Shown here piece by piece: positions 1 through 6,071 of a DNA stretch of 6,832 nucleotides; within the stretch, counting starts at the first letter, position 1, and the number at the start of each line of letters is the position of its first letter. The stretch spans positions 1 through 6,832 of the forward strand of contig CASBQJ010000604.1 of NCBI GenBank assembly GCA_949127705.1, read 5' to 3'. The stretch comes from Synechococcales cyanobacterium PMM_0085. GTDB lineage: Bacteria; Cyanobacteriota; Cyanobacteriia; Elainellales; Elainellaceae. Below the pieces are notes generated by a model. It saw only the letters and a list, made by a program, of their open reading frames with translations. It was not told the origin of the DNA and did no database searches. A program made the position numbers and the translations under genes.

Positions 1-72
1 CCCTATAACCCAATGCATCCCACCTAAAATCCTGATGATTTAGCGAGCCAGAGTAAAAAGGGTATATTCATA

Positions 73-324
73 CTAGCCTCGGTAGGGATGATCAAGATCT
101 AAATTAAAAGTGGCTTTAATCGGCTCCAACCTCAAGATATTGTCTTTAAGCTTAAAACTAAGCTCAAAATCATCTTTAAGCTCAAGGCAGGCTACTAAAA
201 ATATTATATTGAACTTAAGTATGCCCTGAAGTTGGGATGAATCCCTATTCTCAATTTTGAAGGTTTGACAAAGAATAAGGAAACAGTTTGCCTCTATAGC
301 AGTTTTTAGATGCATGAAGTCCAT
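73..324 (-). CDS. Small hypothetical protein, doubtful
   Basis: This frame of about 83 residues is not recognised. It would start at ATG 324-322 (a TTG lies just before it at 327-325) and end at a TAG at 75-73. The frame stays open upstream to a TAG at 387-385, so it could also be the tail of a broken longer gene. The predicted product alternates hydrophobic and charged residues in its second half, suggesting beta strands, and contains an internal echo (ELKDD then KLKDN) encoded by the 10-bp direct repeat at 143-182. There is no clear ribosome binding site, and the AT-rich composition differs from the neighbouring genes. It may be a real lineage-specific small protein, a relic or chance. Confidence 0.2.
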   Translation of the reverse strand: MDFMHLKTAIEANCFLILCQTFKIENRDSSQLQGILKFNIIFLVACLELKDDFELSFKLKDNILRLEPIKATFNLDLDHPYRG

Positions 325-450
325 CAAAGGCTCTAAAATAACGGGCTTAAGTCCTTTGCCTGTCCTGCACCGAAGTGAGAAAGGCTATATCATTCAACAT
401 TAAAGAGCTGGCACCTGAATCAATAGATGCTCCTCATCCCTAAAATAACC

Positions 451-460
451 GTTTGCAAAC
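451..460. promoter_or_regulatory. Perfect 10-bp palindrome next to the ribE start
   Basis: GTTTGCAAAC is a perfect palindrome that ends one base before the ribE ATG. It could be an operator or hinder ribosome access, or it could be chance. The TTG inside it (453-455) is in frame with ribE and could be miscalled as the start. There is no recognisable Shine-Dalgarno sequence here. Confidence 0.15.
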
Positions 461-461
461 T

Positions 462-1163
462 ATGTTTACTGGATTGATTCAGGCTCTTGGCACAGTTCAT
501 CCGTGGGGAGAAAATGAGCTTCAAATTGCCTGTGAACCGGGCAGCGATCGCCTTCTACTGGGATTGGAGTTGGGCGATAGTGTGGCCGTAGACGGCGTTT
601 GCTTGACCGTAACGCAGATTCTGTCAACGGGTTTTGTGGCGGCTGTTTCTCCCGAGACCCTCGATCGCACCGTTTTAAACCAGCGGCTAGACAGCATGCC
701 GGTGAATCTGGAACCGTCGCTACGGGTGGGGAGCAAGCTAGGAGGGCATTTTGTCACGGGGCATGTGGATGGCGTGGGATATTTAGAGGCATCCACCCAG
801 ACGGCTACATCCTGGGAAATGAGCTTCACGGTCGCGGATCCTCGGGCTTCACGCTATATCGTGCCCAAGGGTAGTATTAGCATTAGTGGCATCAGCCTGA
901 CGGTGGCAGATTGCAACGCGACAGGCAGCTGGTTTAAGGTGGCTGTGATTCCGCTGACCTATGCAGAAACAAATTTGAGCTGTCTGAAGGTGGGCGATCG
1001 CGTCAACTTAGAGGGAGATGTCTTGGGCAAGTACGTGGAAAAATTTCTGCGGCTGGGAACGTCTCCCAATCCCACTGCCGTAGCCCAACTAGAAGATCTG
1101 CTCTCTGCCTCCGAGGCTGAGACGCTTACCCCCGCCTTCCTCGCAGAGCACGGGTATAGTTAA
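462..1163 (+). CDS. ribE: Riboflavin synthase, alpha subunit
   Basis: Cytosolic enzyme of the last step of riboflavin synthesis: it dismutates two 6,7-dimethyl-8-ribityllumazine molecules into riboflavin and 5-amino-6-ribitylamino-uracil, normally as a trimer. The ATG at 462 gives the family-typical N-terminus MFTGLIQ; the in-frame TTG at 453 would add only three residues. The product is 233 residues with two tandem lumazine-binding barrels. The first has GDSVAVDGVCLTV (about 38-50), PETLDRT and the inter-barrel GGHFVTGHVDGVG. The second has KGSISISGISLTV, the IPLTYAETNL loop and NLEGDVLGKYVEK. Several bacterial homologues have His where this loop has Leu (IPHT); from memory IPLT is normal in cyanobacteria. 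The C-terminal tail ending in TPAFLAEHGY also matches my recollection of cyanobacterial homologues and makes the protein slightly longer than the usual 215-220. The gene is 56 bases upstream of the cytochrome gene on the same strand with no terminator between, so cotranscription is possible. Confidence 0.96.
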   Translation: MFTGLIQALGTVHPWGENELQIACEPGSDRLLLGLELGDSVAVDGVCLTVTQILSTGFVAAVSPETLDRTVLNQRLDSMPVNLEPSLRVGSKLGGHFVTGHVDGVGYLEASTQTATSWEMSFTVADPRASRYIVPKGSISISGISLTVADCNATGSWFKVAVIPLTYAETNLSCLKVGDRVNLEGDVLGKYVEKFLRLGTSPNPTAVAQLEDLLSASEAETLTPAFLAEHGYS

Positions 1164-1219
1164 GCGTTACTCAGTTTTTTACACTTTTCACACCTTGACC
1201 CCTAAGCCCTATCTCTATA

Positions 1220-1555
1220 ATGAAATTTGCCTGCCTAACTCTATGCCTTTTATGTTGGCTAGTTCCTGGCTGCTTTATGCCTGCTGGGGCTAGCGATTTG
1301 GACAATGGTGCCCAGGTGTTTGAGGTGCATTGCATGGGCTGCCATATCAACGGGGGCAACATCATTCGCGGCGGCAAAAACCTAAAACAGAAAGCGTTGG
1401 AGCGAAATGGCTATGGAACCTCAGAGGCGATCGCCCAGATTGTCACCAACGGCAAAGCCAATATGTCTGCCTATAAAACTCGGCTAACTCCCGCCGAAAT
1501 TGCAGATGTAGCCGCCTACGTGCTGCAACAGGCTGGGCAAAATTGGCCTCACTAA
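1220..1555 (+). CDS. Cytochrome c6-like protein (petJ family, c6B/c6C-type)
   Basis: Small soluble monohaem c-type cytochrome, 111 residues before processing, expected in the thylakoid lumen or periplasm. Residues 1-24 form a Sec-type signal (Lys2, hydrophobic core, AGA at 22-24), giving a mature start SDLDNGAQVF like other c6 proteins. Haem attachment is CMGCH (38-42) with His42 as one axial ligand and Met82 as the other; the C-terminal helix IADVAAYVLQQA is family-typical. Two positions differ from canonical c6. The Gln three residues before the NGK motif is Ile74, and the MP pair at the axial Met is Met-Ser. Loss of that Gln is known in c6A and in low-potential c6B/c6C proteins, so this is more likely a low-potential paralogue than the main PSI donor. 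The signal region has four Cys (5, 9, 12, 18); VPGC at 15-18 only weakly resembles a lipobox. The ATG at 1220 fits the signal peptide; no Shine-Dalgarno is visible. The gene converges on murJ. Confidence 0.93.
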   Translation: MKFACLTLCLLCWLVPGCFMPAGASDLDNGAQVFEVHCMGCHINGGNIIRGGKNLKQKALERNGYGTSEAIAQIVTNGKANMSAYKTRLTPAEIADVAAYVLQQAGQNWPH

Positions 1556-1583
1556 ACCAATTGGTGGCTCAACCTTGAGGCCA
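1544..1583. terminator. Long-loop inverted repeat between convergent cytochrome and murJ genes
   Basis: TGGCCTCA at 1544-1551 and TGAGGCCA at 1576-1583 form a perfect 8-bp stem around a 24-base loop. The loop contains the palindrome CCAATTGG (1557-1564), and the stem spans the cytochrome stop codon. On the minus strand the stem is followed by ATTTTGCC, a weak U-run, so it might help end murJ transcripts. On the plus strand no U-tract follows. The position between convergent genes suits a bidirectional terminator, but the long loop and weak tails make this tentative. Confidence 0.22.
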
Positions 1584-1625
1584 GAGAGAAAACCAGAGAG
1601 AAAACCAGAGAGTAAAACCAGAGAG
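1581..1625. repeat. 12-bp tandem repeat, about 3.7 copies
   Basis: Units are CCAGAGAGAAAA at 1581-1592 and 1593-1604, then CCAGAGAGTAAAA at 1605-1617 (one extra T), then a partial CCAGAGAG at 1618-1625. The array fills the gap between the convergent cytochrome and murJ genes and stops 11 bases before the murJ stop codon. Such arrays change copy number by slippage. The unit is purine-rich on one strand; no coding role is seen. Confidence 0.88.
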
Positions 1626-1636
1626 CTATTAAGGCT

Positions 1637-3313
1637 CTACTGGCTTTTATTCTTCAAGAATCGCTGACGCATGCGGTTGATAAATATATCCACTTCGGGT
1701 AGGTGAAGGCGACTGACCAAGAATGCATAGACGCCCAGCCCTACCGCTCCGGCAAGACACAGCTGTGGCAGCAAATTGAAGAATCCCTCAGTGCCCCACA
1801 GCCGTTCACAGCCATGCAGTGTGCCCCAAGCCGCTAGCCCTGAAACCCCACTACTCAGAGCCAGTAGCGCGATCGGTGCGGCCCACTGCCGCAGCGACAG
1901 ACCGTTGAGCCGACGATCTAACACGGCTAACATCACCACCATTGAGATCAAATTGACGCCAACTGTAGCCAGCACCAACCCCACGGCTCCAAACGGTTTG
2001 ACTAGGATAAAATCCAGCACAGCGTTGAGAAAAATATTAACGATGCTAATCTGAAAAGGCGTGTTGGCATCTTCTAGGGCATAAAACACCCGCACCAGCA
2101 CGTCTCGACCCAAATAGACAAACATCCCCACGGCGTAGGCGATCAAGATGGTTGCCGTGAAGGTTGAATCTTCTAAGCGAAAGGCGTAGCGCTCGTAGAC
2201 AACTCGCGTTAGGGGCAGCGATAGGGCACAGAGCAATGCACTGAAGGGTAGCATTGTCAGCGCTGTTATCATTAAGCCTTGGCGAATCCGCAACTTTAGC
2301 TCTGGCCACTGTTCGGGTACGGCCAGCCTTGAAAAGAGGGGCAGCAGGGGGACTAAAATGACGTTAGAAAAAATTCCTAACGGTGTGAGTGCCAGTAGTC
2401 CGGCATAGCCCATCGCGGATACGGCTGCCGCTGCATTGGGAATAAAGGACGCAAAGAATAAATCGGTCCACACGTTGATCTGCATCATGCCCGACGAAAA
2501 GGTCGCAGGTCCCATGATGTTGATCACTTCCTTGACGGCAGGGTCGCGGAAATTGAAGCGGAGATGCAGTCCGCCTAATCCTGACTTCCACTGCGCAGGC
2601 AGCTGCACCAGCCATTGCAGGATTCCTCCCGCTAGGGTTGACCACGCCAAGACTGTCCCGCCTAACATGGCGTATTGAGGGTCTGAAATGCGATCGCCCA
2701 AATACCAGGCCAGACCGCCGAGTCCAATCAGCACGGTAACGCTGGTAAACAGGGGGCTGATGGAGGGCAACCAGTATTGATTGGTTGCATTTAAGGTGCC
2801 AAAGCCGATGCCGATCAGCCCAGCCAGCGTGGCCATGGGAGCCATAATTTGAAACTGCTGGATGGCGATCGCCTTGGTTTGTTGCAGCACCTGAAATGTT
2901 TCTGGCGTCATGCCGTTACGGGTCGCTTCAGCCGCGCTAATAAATAGCCCAGGAGCCACCACAGTCATGAGCGGTTTGGCAAACAAAAACAGCCCGATTG
3001 ATACCAGCAGCAAAATGCCGACGACCAGCGTCGTAATTCCTTCGACAATTGGCGCAACTTCTTCCCGTTTCCGTTTGGCCAACACGCTGACGATCGCACT
3101 GTGAAACGGCCCGTTGATCCCGCCTAGTAAAATCAGCAAAAAGCCAGGAATCACATAGGAAAAATTGAACGCGCCAAACGCAGGGCCTACTCCAAAGGCA
3201 GCGGCGATCGCCTGTTGTCTAAATAGGCCAAATAGCTTGCTGATGATTGTGGCAACTGCCACAATGCCAGCAATGGCAGCTAGCGATCGAGTGGTTTTTT
3301 TGACGTCAGACAC
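1637..3313 (-). CDS. murJ: MurJ/MviN-family lipid II flippase
   Basis: Polytopic inner-membrane protein of the MOP superfamily, 558 residues, slightly longer than the usual 510-540. MurJ moves the peptidoglycan precursor lipid II across the cytoplasmic membrane. Hydrophobic segments run nearly end to end, compatible with the family's 14 helices. The first helix region ATIISKLFGLFRQQAIAAAFG (21-41) matches the family signature around E. coli Arg24 (here Arg32), and the block VIPGFLLILLGGINGPFHSA (54-73) is typical of cyanobacterial members. YALEDANTP (411-419) corresponds to the conserved YARxDxxTP-like motif. By eye alignment, several charged residues important in E. coli MurJ are absent: Gly47 for Asp39, Leu60 for Arg52, Gly305-Leu306 for Asp269-Arg270. 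The family call is firm; the exact transport role is inferred. The start is GTG at 3313, chosen because the following SDVKKTTRSLAAIAGIVAVAT matches homologous N-termini; no good ribosome binding site is visible. It lies 165 bases downstream of crtB. Confidence 0.93.
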   Translation of the reverse strand: MSDVKKTTRSLAAIAGIVAVATIISKLFGLFRQQAIAAAFGVGPAFGAFNFSYVIPGFLLILLGGINGPFHSAIVSVLAKRKREEVAPIVEGITTLVVGILLLVSIGLFLFAKPLMTVVAPGLFISAAEATRNGMTPETFQVLQQTKAIAIQQFQIMAPMATLAGLIGIGFGTLNATNQYWLPSISPLFTSVTVLIGLGGLAWYLGDRISDPQYAMLGGTVLAWSTLAGGILQWLVQLPAQWKSGLGGLHLRFNFRDPAVKEVINIMGPATFSSGMMQINVWTDLFFASFIPNAAAAVSAMGYAGLLALTPLGIFSNVILVPLLPLFSRLAVPEQWPELKLRIRQGLMITALTMLPFSALLCALSLPLTRVVYERYAFRLEDSTFTATILIAYAVGMFVYLGRDVLVRVFYALEDANTPFQISIVNIFLNAVLDFILVKPFGAVGLVLATVGVNLISMVVMLAVLDRRLNGLSLRQWAAPIALLALSSGVSGLAAWGTLHGCERLWGTEGFFNLLPQLCLAGAVGLGVYAFLVSRLHLPEVDIFINRMRQRFLKNKSQ

Positions 3314-3386
3314 AAAAGAGAAGGGTTAAGGGATTGAAGCAAGCAGAGTCAAGGATAACCAGGAACGAGGCGATCGAGGGCATCAG

Positions 3387-3422
3387 TAGATGAAAAATAT
3401 CATCTATCTAGCCATCAGCCAA
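3387..3422 (-). promoter_or_regulatory. Candidate murJ promoter with a dyad around the -10
   Basis: On the minus strand TTGGCT (3422-3417) is separated by exactly 17 bases from TATTTT (3399-3394), each matching the sigma-70 consensus at four of six positions. Transcription would start near 3387, giving a leader of about 74 bases before the GTG. A perfect 7-bp inverted repeat, TAGATGA at 3387-3393 and TCATCTA at 3400-3406, flanks the -10 hexamer. That could be an operator, or read as RNA a small hairpin in a crtB-murJ transcript. The evidence is sequence match only. Confidence 0.25.
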
Positions 3423-3478
3423 TCATACCGATGTCTTTCACTCAAATCTTTATCCCAAAAGAGTCTTTATCTAAGGTT

Positions 3479-4408
3479 CTACAATACTTCTGCTCGCAGC
3501 CTTGCCAACGGTAAGCTCAGCAGTTTGCGCGGTCCTGAAACGTAAGCACGTTTGCGAAACACGTCATACTGATTGCGCTCAATTACATCCAAAATTTGTC
3601 GATACAGCATCAGAGCTGTCCATACCGGAAAGCGAGCATCGCGGCTGAGGGAGCTAATGCCTTGTTCGGCCTGCGCAAATGCTTTACGAGCGCGCTGAAT
3701 CTGGAACTGCATCAGCGCACGCCAGCGACTGTCTACCACCCCGTTAAACAGATCTTCCTCGGTGTAATCAAACAGAGCAAGTTCTTCTAACGGAATGTAG
3801 ATCCGACCGCGCCGCGCATCTTCGCCAACGTCGCGAAGAATGTTGGTGAGCTGATTGGCAATTCCTAGGGCGATCGCTTCCTCAATGGGGTTAACCGGTT
3901 CCCGATTGACTGCCCAGGGTGCCGTTTGACGACTGCCATCGGTTCCCATCACCGCTGCCGACATAATTCCTACCGTTCCCGCTACTCGGTAACAGTAAAG
4001 ATTAAGTTCCTCAAAGGTTTCGTAACGGTTGCGGTACAGATCCATCCGCTGACCCGCAATCATATCTCGAAAGGGCTGAATATCAAGCGGAAAGCGACCC
4101 AACGCATCAACCAATGCTACGTCCACATTTTCAATCGGATGACTGGCAAAAATCGACTCCAGATTTTCTTCCCAATGGTCTAGGGTCGCATCCGTTGTAT
4201 ATTCTGCACTTGCTCCATCGACTAACTCATCGGTGCGACGACACCAGACGTAGATTGCCCAGATGGCTCGACGCTTCTGCTCCGGCATCAGCAGCGTGCC
4301 GAGGTAGAAGGTTTTTGCATACTCCTCAGTAATTCGGCGGCAGTGTTCGTAGGCTTCGTCGAGAGAAACCAGCGGCATGGTTCGGGAAGGTCTAGGCAAT
4401 TGCAGCAT
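3479..4408 (-). CDS. crtB: 15-cis-phytoene synthase
   Basis: Condenses two geranylgeranyl diphosphates head-to-head via prephytoene diphosphate to 15-cis-phytoene, the first committed step of carotenoid synthesis; a peripheral membrane enzyme. The 309-residue length is normal. The trans-isoprenyl diphosphate synthase head-to-head fold is marked by the first aspartate-rich motif DELVD (60-64) after RRAIWAIYVWCRRT, the substrate-binding block YCYRVAGTVG (138-147), and the second aspartate-rich motif in NQLTNILRDVGED (185-197, Asp193 and Asp197). These Asp residues bind Mg-diphosphate. AGQRMDL (118-124) is also diagnostic. The ATG at 4408 gives MLQLP, the usual cyanobacterial N-terminus; Met11 is a less likely alternative. 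It follows pds on the same strand with a 108-base gap containing a terminator-like hairpin, so it may be expressed partly from readthrough and partly from its own promoter. Confidence 0.97.
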   Translation of the reverse strand: MLQLPRPSRTMPLVSLDEAYEHCRRITEEYAKTFYLGTLLMPEQKRRAIWAIYVWCRRTDELVDGASAEYTTDATLDHWEENLESIFASHPIENVDVALVDALGRFPLDIQPFRDMIAGQRMDLYRNRYETFEELNLYCYRVAGTVGIMSAAVMGTDGSRQTAPWAVNREPVNPIEEAIALGIANQLTNILRDVGEDARRGRIYIPLEELALFDYTEEDLFNGVVDSRWRALMQFQIQRARKAFAQAEQGISSLSRDARFPVWTALMLYRQILDVIERNQYDVFRKRAYVSGPRKLLSLPLARLRAEVL

Positions 4409-4431
4409 TACATTGCAGAACTGGAGGATGA

Positions 4432-4472
4432 GATAACGATAAAACTACCAGCAATTTGCACCAAGCTGGTAG
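4432..4472 (-). terminator. Hairpin plus U-run between pds and crtB (possible attenuator)
   Basis: Read on the minus strand, CTACCAGC (4472-4465) and GCTGGTAG (4452-4445) form a perfect 8-bp stem around a 12-base loop. The loop can add three pairs (TTG/CAA) with a bulge. The stem is followed at once by TTTTATCGTTATC (4444-4432). It begins 44 bases after the pds stop and ends 36 bases before the crtB start. Stem strength and U-run are both moderate, so partial termination or a processing signal is more likely than a full stop. Confidence 0.35.
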
Positions 4473-4516
4473 CAATCGCTCTGCGCTTTTTGCAGATTAC
4501 ACCTAAAAAAGCTAGT

Positions 4517-5941
4517 TTAGCGAGCCGTAGCTGGTAATTTCTCAATTTGCAGGTCAGTTTCACCACCAGTTGCCTTGTGGCTAATTGCCTGTGCTGCCAG
4601 TTTACCGGAAAGTACCGCTCCCTCCATGCTGCCGAGGTATTTTTGCATGGTGTAACTGCCAGCTAAAAAGAAGTTGGCAATGGGGGAGACTTGGCTCGGA
4701 CGGCATGCCTGCCGACCTGGTGTTGCCGTGTAAACTGAGCGAGGCGTTTTCACAACCTTAGCCTTAAGCAGCTTAGCAGGCTGCTCACCTGTGAAGTGGT
4801 TGGGGAAGAGTTTCTTCAACTCTGTCATTGTTGCCGCCACAATTTCTTCATCAGGCTTGTCGATCCAATCTTTAGCAGGGGCAAAGATCAGCTCTAGCAT
4901 GGAGCGATCAAGATTGGCATACTCACGGCAGGTGTTGCTCATATCGGCATACACGCTGAGCAACGGCGATCGCGAAAACAGCAGTTGGTCAATGTCGGTG
5001 AGTTTGCGGTCAAACCATAGATGTAGGTTGATCACAGGGACGCCTTCTAATCCATCTAATTTGCTGAAGTAGTCGAGGGGCTTCCACGGTTCGGGCAGCA
5101 GTACCTTCAATACATCCACGGACATCGCCGAAACATAAACATCAGCCGTCACAACTTCATCGGGCGCGCCATCTAGACCCCGAATCAGAAACTCTCGCAC
5201 GGTACCATCATCGTTTAAGCGAATTTGCTTCAAAGGCTTCTGCACATAAACTTCACCACCGCGTTCTGTGATGTACTCCATTAAAGGTTGACACAGCCGC
5301 TCCGGAGGGGAGCCATCTAAAAATGCCATTTTAGAGCCGTAGCGCTCTTGCAAAAACCGATTGAGCGCCGTTAGTAAAATGGTGGCCGAAATTTCATCAG
5401 GGCCAATGAAGTTCAGGGCTTTTGCCATCGCAATAAACACTTCTTCATTGACGCGCTCAGGGATATTTTGCTTCCGCAGCCACTCTGTCCAAGTGTACTG
5501 ATCCATCTCCTCTACGTAAGATTGACCGCGTACCATGGCAGGGAGTAGCCCTAGCCCAAACTTGATTTTCTCTTCCCAGGTCAACATGTCGTTGTTGCCC
5601 AAAATTGCCACCACACCGTTGATTGGCGCAGGGATATCAGGAAAATCGAAGCGTGAATAGACCCCCGGGTTTTCCGGTTGATTCATGATCAACGAATGTT
5701 CTTTCCACTGCAACCGATCTTCAATGCCCAGTTCTTTGAGCAATTGCAGCATGTTGGGGTAGGCCCCAAAAAAAATGTGTAGCCCAGTCTCATACCAGTC
5801 GCCATCTTGGTCACGCCAAGCTGCAACTAAACCACCTAGGACATCCTGACTCTCTAGTACTACTGGCGTGTGTCCAGCATCGACTAAATATTTGGCGCAG
5901 GAAAGCCCTGCTAGTCCTCCTCCGGCGATCGCAACTCTCAT
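4517..5941 (-). CDS. pds: 15-cis-phytoene desaturase, plant type (CrtP/PDS)
   Basis: Membrane-associated FAD enzyme that introduces two double bases of desaturation into 15-cis-phytoene to give 9,15,9'-tri-cis-zeta-carotene, passing electrons to plastoquinone. At 474 residues it has the standard cyanobacterial length. The N-terminal Rossmann motif is AGGGLAGLS (6-14) with Glu30 as the likely FAD-ribose ligand, followed by VLGGLVAAWRD. The C-terminal FAD block is FFLAGSYT (424-431) with GSMEGAVLSG (437-446). LNRFLQE places an Arg at residue 195; from memory, this is the residue altered in norflurazon-resistant Synechocystis mutants, so the wild-type state is present. It belongs to the plant/cyanobacterial family, not the bacterial CrtI family. 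The ATG at 5941 directly precedes RVAIAGGG and is the only sensible start. It lies upstream of crtB as in many cyanobacteria, with a candidate promoter at 5985-6007. Confidence 0.97.
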   Translation of the reverse strand: MRVAIAGGGLAGLSCAKYLVDAGHTPVVLESQDVLGGLVAAWRDQDGDWYETGLHIFFGAYPNMLQLLKELGIEDRLQWKEHSLIMNQPENPGVYSRFDFPDIPAPINGVVAILGNNDMLTWEEKIKFGLGLLPAMVRGQSYVEEMDQYTWTEWLRKQNIPERVNEEVFIAMAKALNFIGPDEISATILLTALNRFLQERYGSKMAFLDGSPPERLCQPLMEYITERGGEVYVQKPLKQIRLNDDGTVREFLIRGLDGAPDEVVTADVYVSAMSVDVLKVLLPEPWKPLDYFSKLDGLEGVPVINLHLWFDRKLTDIDQLLFSRSPLLSVYADMSNTCREYANLDRSMLELIFAPAKDWIDKPDEEIVAATMTELKKLFPNHFTGEQPAKLLKAKVVKTPRSVYTATPGRQACRPSQVSPIANFFLAGSYTMQKYLGSMEGAVLSGKLAAQAISHKATGGETDLQIEKLPATAR

Positions 5942-5984
5942 GTAACGCTGCTACCCTCTGAGATACGTGTTTTCATTAATTCTC

Positions 5985-6013
5985 ATTATATGTTGCAATC
6001 TGTAACATTTTGG
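5985..6013 (-). promoter_or_regulatory. Candidate pds promoter with a dyad / HLR1-like element
   Basis: On the minus strand a perfect TATAAT (5990-5985) lies 43 bases before the pds ATG, giving a likely leader of about 36 bases. The position for a -35, 17 bases upstream (6013-6008), reads CCAAAA and does not match, which suggests activator-dependent transcription. The 17-base spacer (5991-6007) is an imperfect dyad on the plus strand, TGTTGCA-ATC-TGTAACA, one mismatch in seven. Read on the minus strand, GTTACAGA-TT-GCAACATA (6006-5989) also resembles the RpaB-binding HLR1 layout, two (G/T)TTACA(A/T)(A/T) repeats two bases apart, matching 7/8 and 6/8. Both readings cannot be settled from sequence alone. 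Confidence 0.4.
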
Positions 6014-6050
6014 GCGATCGCTGAAATTTCCGGGAAAGTTGAGAGATTTA

Positions 6051-6070
6051 CGGCAAGCGGCGTCAAGCGG
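6051..6070. repeat. Imperfect 10-bp tandem duplication
   Basis: CGGCAAGCGG (6051-6060) is followed directly by CGTCAAGCGG (6061-6070), with one mismatch. It lies upstream of pds and downstream of rsgA, beside a second tandem duplication, in the space where pds regulators could bind. Confidence 0.75.
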
Positions 6071-6071
6071 T

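Larger units (their letters stand above)
1..461. other. AT-rich stretch upstream of ribE without a confident gene
   Basis: No recognisable gene lies in these 461 bases. The sequence is visibly richer in A and T than the rest of the window and contains none of the HIP1 octamers that occur about every 500 bases elsewhere. It holds one minus-strand open frame (73-324, listed separately) and short direct repeats: TCTTTAAGCT at 143-152 and 173-182, and CTAAAATAAC at 333-342 and 440-449. The last 100 bases should contain the ribE promoter, but I see no convincing -35/-10 pair. TATATC at 386-391 and TAAAAT at 441-446 are possible -10 elements without partners. No FMN-riboswitch-like conserved blocks were seen. 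The stretch may be a decayed gene or simple intergenic DNA. Confidence 0.6.

Noticed and set aside
453..461. Upstream TTG start for ribE
   Set aside because: The ATG at 462 gives the conserved MFTGLI N-terminus; the TTG adds three residues not expected in the family.
330..461. FMN riboswitch upstream of ribE
   Set aside because: The conserved RFN blocks were not seen and the leader has no matching multi-stem layout.
521..874. Overlapping open frames on either strand of ribE, and similar ones within murJ, crtB and pds
   Set aside because: They overlap well-supported genes, have no family resemblance and read as out-of-frame or antisense shadows.
1216..1221. TATAAT overlapping the cytochrome start codon
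   Set aside because: As a -10 it would start transcription inside the coding region, after the ATG, and no -35 partner is visible.
1581..1625. CRISPR-like array
   Set aside because: Units are 12 bp, directly adjacent and without unique spacers; this is a simple tandem repeat.
4485..4512. GCTTTTT/AAAAAGC inverted repeat after pds
   Set aside because: The stem is mostly A-T pairs with a 14-base loop and would be weak; the hairpin at 4445-4472 is the better candidate.
6027..6037. TTTCCGGGAAA odd-centred palindrome
   Set aside because: Half-sites are only five bases and it matches no regulator motif I know; chance is likely.
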